Shown: positions 28,850-38,019, numbered from the stretch's first letter. The stretch is DNA of 64,000 nucleotides from Pseudomonas sp. KUIN-1 (GCF_009176725.1 NZ_AP020337.1:4161501-4225500); one strand, 5' to 3'. Program-made: numbers and translations. The notes: generated from the letters alone by a model not told the origin.

Positions 28850-29822
28850 GCTTGTCGTGTTCCAGATAATATCGAGCAGTGTCCTGCATGGCGTGTTCAA
28901 TACTCACAGGTGGATGCCAATCCAGCATCGTACAGGTTTTACTGATATCGACCTGCAGCGAGTTGCACAGCCGTTGTGAAAAAGCTTTCTTGCCCAACAG
29001 TGCTGCAGCCGCTTTCAACAGCGAGGCCGGCACCGGCAGCAGCCGGGCAGGTTTGCCCAAGGCCTTGCCCATTTCGCGCAGCAGCCTGGACGTCGACAGA
29101 TCGTCCCCGTCACTGACCAGAAACGTCTGGTCAGCCGCCGCAGGATGATCGACACAGACCGTCACCAGATCTGCCAGATTATCCACCGCCACCAGGCTTC
29201 TGCGATTATCGATGGACCCGAGCGGCAACGGCAGCCCTTTGTCCAGCCAGCGCATCATGCTTCTGAAATTAGCCTTGACCCCCGGACCGTAGACCAGCAC
29301 CGGTCGAATGATCACCACCTGCATACCGGTGCGGGCAGACAACTCGCGCAAGCCCTCCTCAGCCCTGTGTTTTGACACGCCGTAGGCATCCAGCGGAGTG
29401 CACGGGTCGCTGGCCGTGAATGGCGCACCCGCAAGCGTAGACTCGCCATTGGCCTTGATGGAACTGATAAAGATGAAGCGCTTGACGCCTGCCGCTGCGG
29501 CCTGCTCGGCCAGATTCAGGGTTGCGGTGACATTGGCGCGAAAGTACTCCTGATCCGGTGCGTCGGCGGTCTCATTGAGCACATGAACTCGCGCAGCACA
29601 ATGAATCAGCACATCCGCGCCGGTTACAAAGCTTGCCCATTGATTATCCGGTGCCAGTGATTGTGCACTGACAACATCGATGCGCGGGCTGGAAACGACA
29701 TAAGCGCCCCGGACTGCAACCCTCACAGAACAGCCTGTGCGCTCGATCAGCCGACGAACCACGGCACTGCCCACGAAACCTGTCGCACCTGTTATTGCAA
29801 CCAATGCAACATCACCGCTCAT
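28842..29822 (-). CDS. NAD-dependent sugar epimerase/dehydratase
   Basis: 326 residues from ATG 29822, with AAGGAC 9 bases upstream. Extended SDR: ITGATGFVGSAVVRRL, catalytic YxxxK in YGVSKHRAEE, SSIKANGE strand. Similar proteins beside wbpL (WbpV/WbpK type) finish the nucleotide sugar that WbpL transfers, for instance by reducing the 4-keto product of WbpM. The coupling with wbpL supports this. The exact sugar is unknown. Confidence 0.88.
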   Translation of the reverse strand: MSGDVALVAITGATGFVGSAVVRRLIERTGCSVRVAVRGAYVVSSPRIDVVSAQSLAPDNQWASFVTGADVLIHCAARVHVLNETADAPDQEYFRANVTATLNLAEQAAAAGVKRFIFISSIKANGESTLAGAPFTASDPCTPLDAYGVSKHRAEEGLRELSARTGMQVVIIRPVLVYGPGVKANFRSMMRWLDKGLPLPLGSIDNRRSLVAVDNLADLVTVCVDHPAAADQTFLVSDGDDLSTSRLLREMGKALGKPARLLPVPASLLKAAAALLGKKAFSQRLCNSLQVDISKTCTMLDWHPPVSIEHAMQDTARYYLEHDKHD

Positions 29823-30021
29823 GCAAACACGTCCTTCCAAATCGGCCAAATATTGCTCAAGTAACGCTTTTTGACAACTGAAATATCGTTAATCCATTTT
29901 ATAACTTTCATGATGACGCTCAACGTGCAACAGGAACAATTCACAATAATCAGGCCCGGGCACTCACTTGCAAACATTCGATTATCGCGTCAGCCGACAA
30001 CTAAGGTGCTCATCGTGCTTT

Positions 30022-31464
30022 TCAAGGGATGAGCAGTTCCAACGGGCGTTTTTCGAGCGAGTACTTACGACTCAGAATATTACCCAGCACCTTTTTCGCC
30101 GCCGCCTCGCCATGCACCAAGCGAATCTGCGTCGGCCACTCTTTCATCCCCGTGACGAACTCGACCAGTTCGACCTGATCGGCGTGGGCAGAATAGCCTT
30201 TTGCGGTATGGACCCCCGCTTTTATATCAAAGCGCTCGCGATCCAGCTCTACATAGCCACCCGACGGGCCGTGCAACTGAATGGCCTCGCCCGGTGTTCC
30301 CTTGCCCTGATAGCCGACAAATACCACGTTATGTCGCGTGTCGCCGAGCATGGCTTTCAGGTAATTGACGATTCTGCCTCCGGCACACATACCGTTACCG
30401 GCAATCACGATGGCCGGACGCGCCGTGCTGGCCAGGTAGTTGACCGTGCGCAGGTGCTCCTCATGAGTATCGACGGTAACCAGTTGTTCGAAACCCAACG
30501 GCTTTCTGCCGACGCCGAGCCTCAGCCGGGCATCCTCATCCCAATAGTCTTCGAACGACTGATAGACCCTGGTAAAACGACTCGCCAGAGGCGAATCAAG
30601 GATGATCGGCAACCTCGACCAGTCTGCGCACGGTACGTCACCGTCATCCAGGTGCTCACTGTTCCCGGCGCAATGATCCAACGGCATCTTGCGTCGCAGT
30701 ATGTCTTCCAGCTCGTAGAGCAATTCCTGGGTTCGGCCGATGCTGAACGCTGGTATCAGGACGGTCCCGTTATCCTCCAGCGCCTTGTCTATGATGCGCT
30801 CCAGCCCTTGCTGACGAATGCTGCGATCTTCATGAATACGATTGCCATAGGTGCTTTCCAGGACCAGCACATCCGCGCGCTCGGGCGGCTTCGGCGCAGG
30901 CAGAAACGGTGTATGGCTTGCCCCCAGGTCACCGGAAAATACCACCCGCACAGAACGCCCTTGTGCAGGGTATTGAAGATAACACTCTATATAGGCCGAA
31001 CCCAGTATGTGTCCGGCACGCTGCAAGCGGACCCGGCAATGCAGGGATTCGTTGTCGACCAGACTGAACCATCCATTGAATGGCAAAGCGATGATTCTCT
31101 TGTTGATGACGTCCAGGTAGCGCGCGACTTGCCCGGGGTCGTGTGCAAATTCGATTTTCAGGAGATCTTCCATGACCAGTGGCAACAGATGAGCACTGGG
31201 CTCACTGCACAGTATCGGCCCCTTGTAACCGGATGCCAGCAACTCGGGAATACGCCCGACATGGTCATTGTGTACATGGCTGATCAACAGCGCCCTGATA
31301 GCCTCGGGATCGAATCCGAATGAAGCCGTCCCGGACCGTCTGCCGCGCTCCTGCACCGACCCACAGTCAATCAGCAGGCTGCTCGATGCATTCATGTGCA
31401 GTTGATGACACGAGCCCGTTACTGTATCGACAGCGCCGTGATGAATGATTTGCGGGTAGGACAT
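30022..31464 (-). CDS. Beta-CASP metallo-beta-lactamase-fold hydrolase
   Basis: 480 residues. Metal motif SHVHNDHVGR (His63, His65, Asp67, His68), later His and Asp ligands in GHILGSAY and SGDLG, ESTYGNR, GRTQELL, GNGMCAGGRI and the beta-CASP signature SAHADQ. Relatives are RNases of the CPSF73/RNase J class or related YsgA-like hydrolases of unknown substrate. It sits inside the O-antigen locus with no obvious functional link, 172 bases from the epimerase gene. Confidence 0.85.
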   Translation of the reverse strand: MSYPQIIHHGAVDTVTGSCHQLHMNASSSLLIDCGSVQERGRRSGTASFGFDPEAIRALLISHVHNDHVGRIPELLASGYKGPILCSEPSAHLLPLVMEDLLKIEFAHDPGQVARYLDVINKRIIALPFNGWFSLVDNESLHCRVRLQRAGHILGSAYIECYLQYPAQGRSVRVVFSGDLGASHTPFLPAPKPPERADVLVLESTYGNRIHEDRSIRQQGLERIIDKALEDNGTVLIPAFSIGRTQELLYELEDILRRKMPLDHCAGNSEHLDDGDVPCADWSRLPIILDSPLASRFTRVYQSFEDYWDEDARLRLGVGRKPLGFEQLVTVDTHEEHLRTVNYLASTARPAIVIAGNGMCAGGRIVNYLKAMLGDTRHNVVFVGYQGKGTPGEAIQLHGPSGGYVELDRERFDIKAGVHTAKGYSAHADQVELVEFVTGMKEWPTQIRLVHGEAAAKKVLGNILSRKYSLEKRPLELLIP

Positions 31465-31879
31465 GCAGTCACCTTTTCTTGCCAGCCTGCTCTGAATATG
31501 CGGAACATCCGGTAGCAGGTCTGAACATTAAGTTTCGGCGCATTCTGCACTTGAACGATTCATTTTCAAGCCTTGACACAAGGCGGTCAGGGCAGCAGTA
31601 ATCGACGCTGAAAATGAATATAACCCGCACCCCCTTTAAAATGGGTACGCGAATTAAAAAAGCGAATATTCCTACACGGCGAAGTAACTACTCTTCATAT
31701 AAGCGAAGAATAAACCGACAGAATTATAAGGCTACTTTTTCAAAAAAAATCGTTTGAAGACACAACGAAGCGCGCCAACTCAGCGGCAGCGCATGTTGCT
31801 TCATGAACAAAAGGGAGTGAAAGACGCGCGCTATCGTGTCGCCAGATCGATCTCCGACGACGAATATCATCAACGCTGC
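31465..31879. other. AT-rich intergenic region upstream of the hydrolase gene
   Basis: About 415 bases with no gene I can support. The stretch 31620-31770 is visibly poorer in GC than its surroundings. On the - strand a weak promoter, TTGAAA, 17 bases, AGAATG, faces the hydrolase gene; it overlaps an inverted CTTGAA / TTCAAG pair (about 31549-31571). In other pseudomonads wzz or the first O-antigen genes begin here. Confidence 0.4.
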
Positions 31880-32122
31880 TCAGACAGAGCGAGGGGAAGG
31901 TGTGCGCTTTTTACGAAGGCTGGCTATCCACGCCAGTACCGGGCCGATGACCATGCCCACGAGCAAGGCAAGGACAACAGGCAATGCCAGAGGAAGCTGA
32001 GGCGCCGACCAACCGAAAAACGTCACGGCGACAGACTGCCGATTCTCAAGCACAAACACGGTCGTTGCCAAAACAACGAGCAACACGGCGACGATCAAAA
32101 TGACTCGTTTGAAGATACGCAT
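31880..32122 (-). CDS. LapA-domain small membrane protein
   Basis: 80 residues. Two membrane segments (about 6-25 and 42-66) with the DUF1049 pattern (VLENRQSVAVTFFGW... PLALPVVLALLVGMVIGPV) and a basic tail. Related LapA (YciS) forms a complex with LapB controlling LPS synthesis in E. coli; there it is next to lapB, here it follows ihfB by 24 bases. Start has AGGA 8 bases before ATG. Confidence 0.85.
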   Translation of the reverse strand: MRIFKRVILIVAVLLVVLATTVFVLENRQSVAVTFFGWSAPQLPLALPVVLALLVGMVIGPVLAWIASLRKKRTPSPRSV

Positions 32123-32146
32123 CTGGTGATCCTGTGGTGAATGGCT

Positions 32147-32443
32147 TTAAAAGCCCTCTTCTTCATCCTCGTTGACCCGGTCCCGCAGCTCTTTTCCCGG
32201 CTTGAAATGCGGGACAAACTTGCCATCGAGACTGACCGACTGACCGGTCTTCGGGTTGCGCCCTACCCGCGGTGCGCGGTAATGCAGCGAGAAGCTGCCA
32301 AAGCCCCGAATCTCGATTCGGTCTCCGGTTGCCAGGCACTGGGACATTTGTTCAAGCATGGTCTTGATGGCCAGCTCGACATCCTTGGATGAGAGCAGCC
32401 CTTGATGGGTGACAATTCGTTCGATCAACTCCGACTTCGTCAT
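32147..32443 (-). CDS. ihfB: Integration host factor beta subunit
   Basis: 98 residues. DNA-bending HU/IHF fold: MTKSELIERIV, IEIRGFGSFSLHYR, RVGRNPKTG (DNA-intercalating Pro), VPHFKPGKELRDRV. It pairs with IhfA. Between rpsA and ihfB is the same neighbour order as in other pseudomonads. Confidence 0.97.
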   Translation of the reverse strand: MTKSELIERIVTHQGLLSSKDVELAIKTMLEQMSQCLATGDRIEIRGFGSFSLHYRAPRVGRNPKTGQSVSLDGKFVPHFKPGKELRDRVNEDEEEGF

Positions 32444-32763
32444 ATTTTTCCCTTCTTTTTCAAGCAGCTAGATCAGCGCTTGGAAGGTTTTAGCATGACC
32501 GGATGAATTTGAACAGCCCATCTATTGACTTATGTTCAACACCGTCTAACCAGGCATGAACAGATTACAGCGACATGACAGGAGAGCGGTACTGGAAGGG
32601 AGCTGGAGCAATAGACGAATAAGACGGCCTGAGAGGCCACTGGAGACGTTTAGTGGCTCGGACTGTGCGTGAGAGCAAGCAAGAAGCATCCGAACCCGTA
32701 GGGCCTGAACGGCATAAACAAAAAAGGACGACCGAAGTCGTCCTTTTTTTGGTCAAGCAGAAC
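32444..32763 (-). other. Intergenic region between rpsA and ihfB
   Basis: 320 bases: the rpsA terminator lies at the right end and ihfB control sequence at the left, where AAGGG precedes the ATG. I see no gene in it. Confidence 0.5.
32720..32750 (-). terminator. Intrinsic terminator after rpsA
   Basis: AAAAAGGACGAC pairs with GTCGTCCTTTTT around CGAA; on the - strand the hairpin is followed by a run of T. Confidence 0.9.
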
Positions 32764-34455
32764 TTAGTTCTGTTTTTCCATTTGCGCGCGCAGCAGGTCA
32801 CCAATAGTGGTAGGACCAGTGCTTTCAGCGACTTCAGGCTTGCTACGCAGGCTCTGGATCGCTTCTTTCTCGTCTTCAACGTCTTTCGACTTGATGGACA
32901 AGCTGATTACGCGGCTCTTGCGGTCAACGCTGATGATCTTGGCTTCGATCTCTTCGCCTTCCTTCAGAACGTTACGCGCGTCTTCAACGCGGTCACGGCT
33001 GATTTCGGAAGCCTTGAGGGTCGCTTCGATGTCGTCGGCCAGAGTGATGATGGCGCCTTTGGCGTCAACTTCTTTAACGATACCGCGAACGATGGCGCCC
33101 TTGTCATTGACAGTGACGTACTCGGAGAACGGATCGCTTTCCAGCTGCTTGATACCCAGCGAGATACGCTCACGCTCAGGATCAACCGACAGGATCACAG
33201 TGTCGAGCTCGTCGCCCTTCTTGAAGCGACGTACGGCTTCTTCGCCCACTTCGTTCCAGGAGATGTCGGACAGGTGAACCAGACCGTCGATGCCGCCGTC
33301 CAGACCAATGAAGATACCGAAATCGGTGATCGACTTGATGGTGCCGGAGATTTTATCGCCCTTGTTGAACTGGCCAGAGAAATCTTCCCATGGGTTGGAT
33401 TTGCACTGTTTGATGCCGAGGGAGATACGACGACGCTCTTCATCGATGTCCAGAACCATGACTTCCACTTCGTCGCCAACCTGAACGACTTTCGAAGGGT
33501 GGATGTTCTTGTTGGTCCAGTCCATTTCGGAAACGTGTACCAGGCCTTCCACGCCTTCTTCCAGCTCTGCGAAGCAGCCGTAGTCGGTCAGGTTGGTCAC
33601 ACGCGCGGTAACGCGGGTGCTTTCCGGGTAGCGAGCCTTGATAGCAACCCATGGATCTTCACCCAGTTGCTTCAGACCCAGGGAAACACGATTGCGCTCG
33701 CGATCGTACTTCAGGACCTTGACATCGATCTCGTCGCCAACGTTGACGATTTCCGATGGATGCTTGATACGCTTCCAGGCCATGTCGGTAATGTGCAGCA
33801 GGCCATCGACGCCACCCAGATCGACGAATGCGCCGTAATCGGTGAGGTTCTTGACGATACCCTTGACTTGCTGACCTTCCTGCAGGGACTCGAGCAGAGC
33901 TTCGCGCTCGGCACTGTTCTCGGCTTCCAGGACACTGCGACGGGAAACGACAACGTTGTTGCGCTTCTGGTCCAGCTTGATGACCTTGAACTCGAGCTCT
34001 TTGCCTTCCAGGTGAGTCGTGTCACGCACAGGGCGGACGTCAACCAGAGAACCAGGCAGGAACGCACGGATGCCGTTAACGTCGACAGTGAAGCCGCCTT
34101 TAACCTTACCGTTGATAACGCCCTTGACCACTTCTTCAGCTGCGAAAGCCGCTTCCAGAACGATCCAGCACTCGGCACGCTTGGCTTTTTCGCGGGACAG
34201 CTTGGTTTCGCCAAAGCCATCTTCGACCGCGTCCAGCGCAACGTGAACTTCATCACCGATCTTGATGGTCAGCTCGCCAGCGTCGTTGTGGAACTGTTCC
34301 AGCGGGATGAGGCCTTCAGATTTCAGACCGGCGTGAACCGTAACCCAACCTGCCTGGTAGTCGATATCAACGATGATCGCGGTGATGATCGAACCGGCCT
34401 GAAGGTTGAGGGTCTTTAGGCTTTCTTCAAAAAGTTCTGCAAAGCTTTCGCTCAT
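32764..34455 (-). CDS. rpsA: Ribosomal protein S1
   Basis: 563 residues. Six S1 (OB-fold) repeats, for example KGIVKNLTDYGAFVDLGG, ARVTNLTDYGCFAELEEG and GTIKSITDFGIFIGLDGG. It brings mRNA to the 30S subunit. AGGA precedes the ATG. Last gene of the cmk-rpsA unit before a terminator. Confidence 0.98.
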   Translation of the reverse strand: MSESFAELFEESLKTLNLQAGSIITAIIVDIDYQAGWVTVHAGLKSEGLIPLEQFHNDAGELTIKIGDEVHVALDAVEDGFGETKLSREKAKRAECWIVLEAAFAAEEVVKGVINGKVKGGFTVDVNGIRAFLPGSLVDVRPVRDTTHLEGKELEFKVIKLDQKRNNVVVSRRSVLEAENSAEREALLESLQEGQQVKGIVKNLTDYGAFVDLGGVDGLLHITDMAWKRIKHPSEIVNVGDEIDVKVLKYDRERNRVSLGLKQLGEDPWVAIKARYPESTRVTARVTNLTDYGCFAELEEGVEGLVHVSEMDWTNKNIHPSKVVQVGDEVEVMVLDIDEERRRISLGIKQCKSNPWEDFSGQFNKGDKISGTIKSITDFGIFIGLDGGIDGLVHLSDISWNEVGEEAVRRFKKGDELDTVILSVDPERERISLGIKQLESDPFSEYVTVNDKGAIVRGIVKEVDAKGAIITLADDIEATLKASEISRDRVEDARNVLKEGEEIEAKIISVDRKSRVISLSIKSKDVEDEKEAIQSLRSKPEVAESTGPTTIGDLLRAQMEKQN

Positions 34456-34576
34456 TTTAATTCCTGTTGATCAAGGGCGAAGGATACGCCCATCTGCCAC
34501 GCTCCAGACAACGTGGGTTTCGTTCAAGTAAAAGAAAGCCTGCGGGACTATGACTGGTCTCCCACACGCCTCTTCG

Positions 34577-35266
34577 TCATCCGGCAATACCGCGAAGCGC
34601 GATTTCACTCAGAATGCGTTCCAGCACCTGTTCGATGGACAATTCAGTGGAATCCAGCTGTATGGCGTCGTGCGCCGGCTTCAACGGTGCTACCGCTCGC
34701 TGGGTGTCACGCTCGTCGCGTGCACATATCTCATCTAGCAGACTCGACAGACTAACATCATCGCCCTTGGCCTTCAACTGCAAGTAACGTCGACGCGCAC
34801 GCTCCTCGGCACTGGCGGTGAGGAATATCTTCAGCGGTGCATCCGGGAAGACCACGGTGCCCATGTCTCGACCGTCCGCGACCAGGCCCGGCTCTTCCTG
34901 AAACGCGCGCTGGCGCAACAACAACGCATCGCGCACCGCCGGCAGCGAGGCCACCTGCGATGCGCCGCTGCCGACCTGTTCGTTGCGAATGGCGTGGGTG
35001 ACGTCCTCGCCTTCCAGAATGATGCGCTGCCCCTGCCCTGCCGCAGTCGCCTCGAACTGAACATCCAGATGAGCGGCCAAGAGCTTGAGCGCTTCTTCAT
35101 TGGTCAGGTCGACACCGTGATTGCGCGCCGCGAAAGCCAGCAGGCGATACAACGCGCCGGAGTCAAGCAGGCACCAGCCGAGCTTTCTGGCCAGCAACCC
35201 GGCGACCGTGCCCTTTCCGGAACCGCTGGGTCCGTCGATGGTAATAACAGGAGCTTTGATTTTCAC
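34577..35266 (-). CDS. cmk: Cytidylate kinase
   Basis: 229 residues from GTG 35266. P-loop GPSGSGKGT near the start, LLDSGALYRLLAF, DGRDMGTVVFPDAPLKIFLTASAEERARRR. It phosphorylates CMP and dCMP. The start overlaps the stop of the tyrA/aroA gene by 4 bases (GTGA), so the two are translationally coupled; the gap to rpsA is 121 bases. Confidence 0.97.
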   Translation of the reverse strand: MKIKAPVITIDGPSGSGKGTVAGLLARKLGWCLLDSGALYRLLAFAARNHGVDLTNEEALKLLAAHLDVQFEATAAGQGQRIILEGEDVTHAIRNEQVGSGASQVASLPAVRDALLLRQRAFQEEPGLVADGRDMGTVVFPDAPLKIFLTASAEERARRRYLQLKAKGDDVSLSSLLDEICARDERDTQRAVAPLKPAHDAIQLDSTELSIEQVLERILSEIALRGIAG

Positions 35267-36867
35267 TTTTTGTCCTCTTGCGCTACACGCATGCCAACTT
35301 GAGCGCACAGCGCCAGAAAATGGGGAAACAATGCGGCGGCATCCGCGCACGCCTGAATACGGATGGGCGCCGAAGCCCTCAACGATGCAACGCGAAACGC
35401 CATGACGATACGCTGATCACCGCGAGCATCCACCTCGCCGCCACCCGGCACACCGCCTTCGATAATGATGCCATCCAGCACGGGCTCGGCCTCGATGCCG
35501 ACAGCCAGCAAACCGTCAGCCATCAGCCTGACGCACTCTGCCTCATCGGCTTGCAGGGCCTGCGCGCCGCGCAGAATGGTACGCCCTTCTGCGCAGGCTG
35601 CGGCAACAAGAAGCACCGGAAATTCATTGAGCGCCAGCGGCACCAGCGCTTCGGGGATGTCAGCGCCTTTGAGCCGGGCCGAGCGAACGTGCAGGTCAGC
35701 GACCGTTTCATCCGCCAGCTTGCGGACGTTCTGCAGCACGATATCGCCGCCCATCAGGCGCAAGATATCGATCGCCCCCTCGCACGAGGAACTGACGGAA
35801 ACGTCCTCCAGCAGCAGATCGCAGCCTTCACTGATCGACGTCGCGACCATGAACAGCACCGCCGACGTCACATCCACCGGCCCTTTGATGCGATGACTGA
35901 CACCCTCCGCAGCCCCGCCGTGAATCGCACGAGGCTCGCCAGCTGAGCTATCGACACGGGCACGGCTGGCGAGGATTCTGCCAAAGTGCTCTCTCGCTGC
36001 GCGCGCGCGGGTAAATACGTCCATCAACTGCGCGCCGTCACCGGCATCCACTGCGTCGCGCAAGGCGTCGAGATCGGTGCGAAAGCTGTCCAGAGTGCGC
36101 AGTACAGCATCACGGTTGGCCATGAAAATGTCATGCCACATGGTCGGATCGCTGCCTGCGATGCGCGTGAAATCACGAAACCCGCCTGCGGCATACCTGA
36201 ATATGTCGAGGTTTTCGTTGCGCTTGGCCAGCGAATCGACCAGACCGAATGCCAACAGGTGCGGCAGATGGCTGGTGGCAGCCAGCACCTCATCGTGGCG
36301 CTCGACCTGCATGCGCTCTACGTCAGCCCCCAGGGCAGACCACAACTGGTCGACAATCGCCACCGCATGAGGATCGGTTTCAGCCAGCGGCGTGAGAATG
36401 ACCTTATGGCGACGAAACAGCGCCGCATTGGACGCCTCGACGCCGCTCTGCTCGGAACCGGCAATCGGATGGCCGGGCACGAAGCGCGACGGCATGTGCC
36501 CGAACGCCTGACGTGCAGCCCTCACCACATTGCCTTTGGCGCTGCCGACATCGGTCAGGATTGCCTGTCCCAGATCGATAGGCGCCAGCAGCGCAAGCAG
36601 CTTTTCCATGGCCAGTATCGGCACTGCCAGCTGAATCACGTCAGCGCCACGGCAGGCTACAGCAAGATCGGCCTCACAACGGTCCACGACCCCCAGCTCG
36701 ACCGCCAGCTGTCGCGACTGCGGATCAAGATCGACACCGACCACCTCGCGACACAGCCCGCTTTCGCGTACGCCCTTGGCAAAGGAACCACCGATCAGCC
36801 CAAGCCCGACGACCACCAGACGACCGATCAGCGGCCGTACTGACTGCTCTGCAATCACATCAACCAC
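35263..36867 (-). CDS. tyrA: TyrA (prephenate/arogenate dehydrogenase) fused to a truncated, altered AroA domain
   Basis: 534 residues from GTG 36867. Residues 1-300 are a complete TyrA: NAD site VVGLGLIGGSF (18-29) and the PGHPIAGSEQSG catalytic loop (131-142). Residues about 325-534 align with the last ~210 residues of EPSP synthase (AroA), including IDILRLMGGDI, FPVLLVAAACAEGRT and APIRI; the N-terminal globular domain (about 220-230 residues) is missing. From memory, pseudomonad TyrA-AroA fusions are about 735-750 residues. Altered positions: PVD (330-332) for PGD, Asn414 for Asp, DEAEC (441-445) for KESDR, Gln485 for His before Arg486. The frame is intact and still coupled to cmk. Tyrosine-pathway activity is likely; AroA activity is not. 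Confidence 0.9.
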   Translation of the reverse strand: MVDVIAEQSVRPLIGRLVVVGLGLIGGSFAKGVRESGLCREVVGVDLDPQSRQLAVELGVVDRCEADLAVACRGADVIQLAVPILAMEKLLALLAPIDLGQAILTDVGSAKGNVVRAARQAFGHMPSRFVPGHPIAGSEQSGVEASNAALFRRHKVILTPLAETDPHAVAIVDQLWSALGADVERMQVERHDEVLAATSHLPHLLAFGLVDSLAKRNENLDIFRYAAGGFRDFTRIAGSDPTMWHDIFMANRDAVLRTLDSFRTDLDALRDAVDAGDGAQLMDVFTRARAAREHFGRILASRARVDSSAGEPRAIHGGAAEGVSHRIKGPVDVTSAVLFMVATSISEGCDLLLEDVSVSSSCEGAIDILRLMGGDIVLQNVRKLADETVADLHVRSARLKGADIPEALVPLALNEFPVLLVAAACAEGRTILRGAQALQADEAECVRLMADGLLAVGIEAEPVLDGIIIEGGVPGGGEVDARGDQRIVMAFRVASLRASAPIRIQACADAAALFPHFLALCAQVGMRVAQEDKK

Positions 36868-36924
36868 GCGAACATACCTGACAGCCCGGCAAGGTAAAAA
36901 ACATACGAATCATGGACCGCACCC

Positions 36925-38019
36925 TCAGAGAACCGCCTTCGGGTAAGAACCCAACACCTTCAAGGCGACGGCTTCGCTGCTGATTTGCTCCAGCACGGCC
37001 TTGACCAGCGGGTCCTTGTGATGCCCGACGAAGTCGATGAAGAACACGTAGGTCCACTTGCCACTGCGCGAAGGACGCGTCTCGATCCGTGTCAGGTCCA
37101 GGCCATTCTCGTGGAAGGGCACCAGCAGCTCGTGCAGCGCGCCCGGCTTGTTGCTCATCGACACAATGATCGAGGTCTTGTCGTCGCCGGTCGGCGGGAC
37201 TTCCTGATTGCCGATAATGAGAAAGCGCGTGGAATTGTCCGGACGATCTTCGATCTTTTCCGCCAGCCGGGTCAGGCCATACAGACCTGCCGCCATATCG
37301 CCGGCGATGGCCGCCGAGTTCCACTCGCCCTTGACCCGTTTGGCAGCCTCGGCGTTGCTGGCAACGGCGACGCGCTCGACATTCGGGTAATGGGCATCCA
37401 GCCATTTACGGCACTGGGCCAGTGACTGAGCATGGGAATAGATGCGCGTGATGCTTTCGGTCTTGGTGCTTTCGCCCACCAGCAGATGGTGGTGAATGCG
37501 CAATTCGACTTCGCCGCAGATCACCATGTCGTGTTCAAGGAAGCTGTCGAGGGTGTGATTGACCGCGCCTTCGGTGGAGTTTTCCACCGGAACCACGCCG
37601 AAATTCACAGCACCGGCGACCACTTCGCGAAACACTTCGTCAATTGCGGCCATCGGCAGACTGATGACGGCGTGGCCGAAATGCTTCATCGCAGCGGCCT
37701 GGGTGAACGTCCCCTCAGGGCCAAGATAGGCAACCTTGAGCGGCTGTTCCAGCGCCAGGCAGGAAGACATGATTTCGCGGAACAGACGCGCCATTTCTTC
37801 GTTGCTCAACGGTCCGCGATTGCGTTCCATGACTCGCCTGAGCACCGCAGCTTCGCGCTCCGGACGATAGAATACAGGCACCTCGCCTTCAGCCAGCGAG
37901 GACATCTTGACCCTGGCCACTTCCTGGGCACAGCGGGCACGCTCGCTGATCAGTTCCAGAACCTTCTCATCGAGGCTGTCGATACGGACGCGAAGCGCCT
38001 TGAGTTCTTGCTCGGACAT
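36925..38019 (-). CDS. pheA: Bifunctional chorismate mutase/prephenate dehydratase
   Basis: 364 residues: AroQ chorismate mutase (1-90; RVRIDSLDEKVLELISERARCA), prephenate dehydratase (95-270; YLGPEGTFTQAAAMKHFG, VPVENSTEGAVNHTLDSF, NSTRFLIIG with the TRF catalytic Thr-Arg-Phe), and a C-terminal ACT domain (KTSIIVSMSNKPGALHELL, ETRPS) for phenylalanine feedback. It starts inside the serC stop (TGATG). The next gene downstream is tyrA after 57 bases; hisC2 is not there. Confidence 0.97.
   Translation of the reverse strand: MSEQELKALRVRIDSLDEKVLELISERARCAQEVARVKMSSLAEGEVPVFYRPEREAAVLRRVMERNRGPLSNEEMARLFREIMSSCLALEQPLKVAYLGPEGTFTQAAAMKHFGHAVISLPMAAIDEVFREVVAGAVNFGVVPVENSTEGAVNHTLDSFLEHDMVICGEVELRIHHHLLVGESTKTESITRIYSHAQSLAQCRKWLDAHYPNVERVAVASNAEAAKRVKGEWNSAAIAGDMAAGLYGLTRLAEKIEDRPDNSTRFLIIGNQEVPPTGDDKTSIIVSMSNKPGALHELLVPFHENGLDLTRIETRPSRSGKWTYVFFIDFVGHHKDPLVKAVLEQISSEAVALKVLGSYPKAVL

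Noticed and set aside
31465..31879. JUMPstart/ops element expected upstream of an O-antigen operon
   Set aside because: I could not find a GGCGGTAG-like core on either strand.
32653..34419. Long open frame on the + strand opposite rpsA
   Set aside because: Same reason: a shadow of the highly biased rpsA gene, which has six clear S1 repeats.
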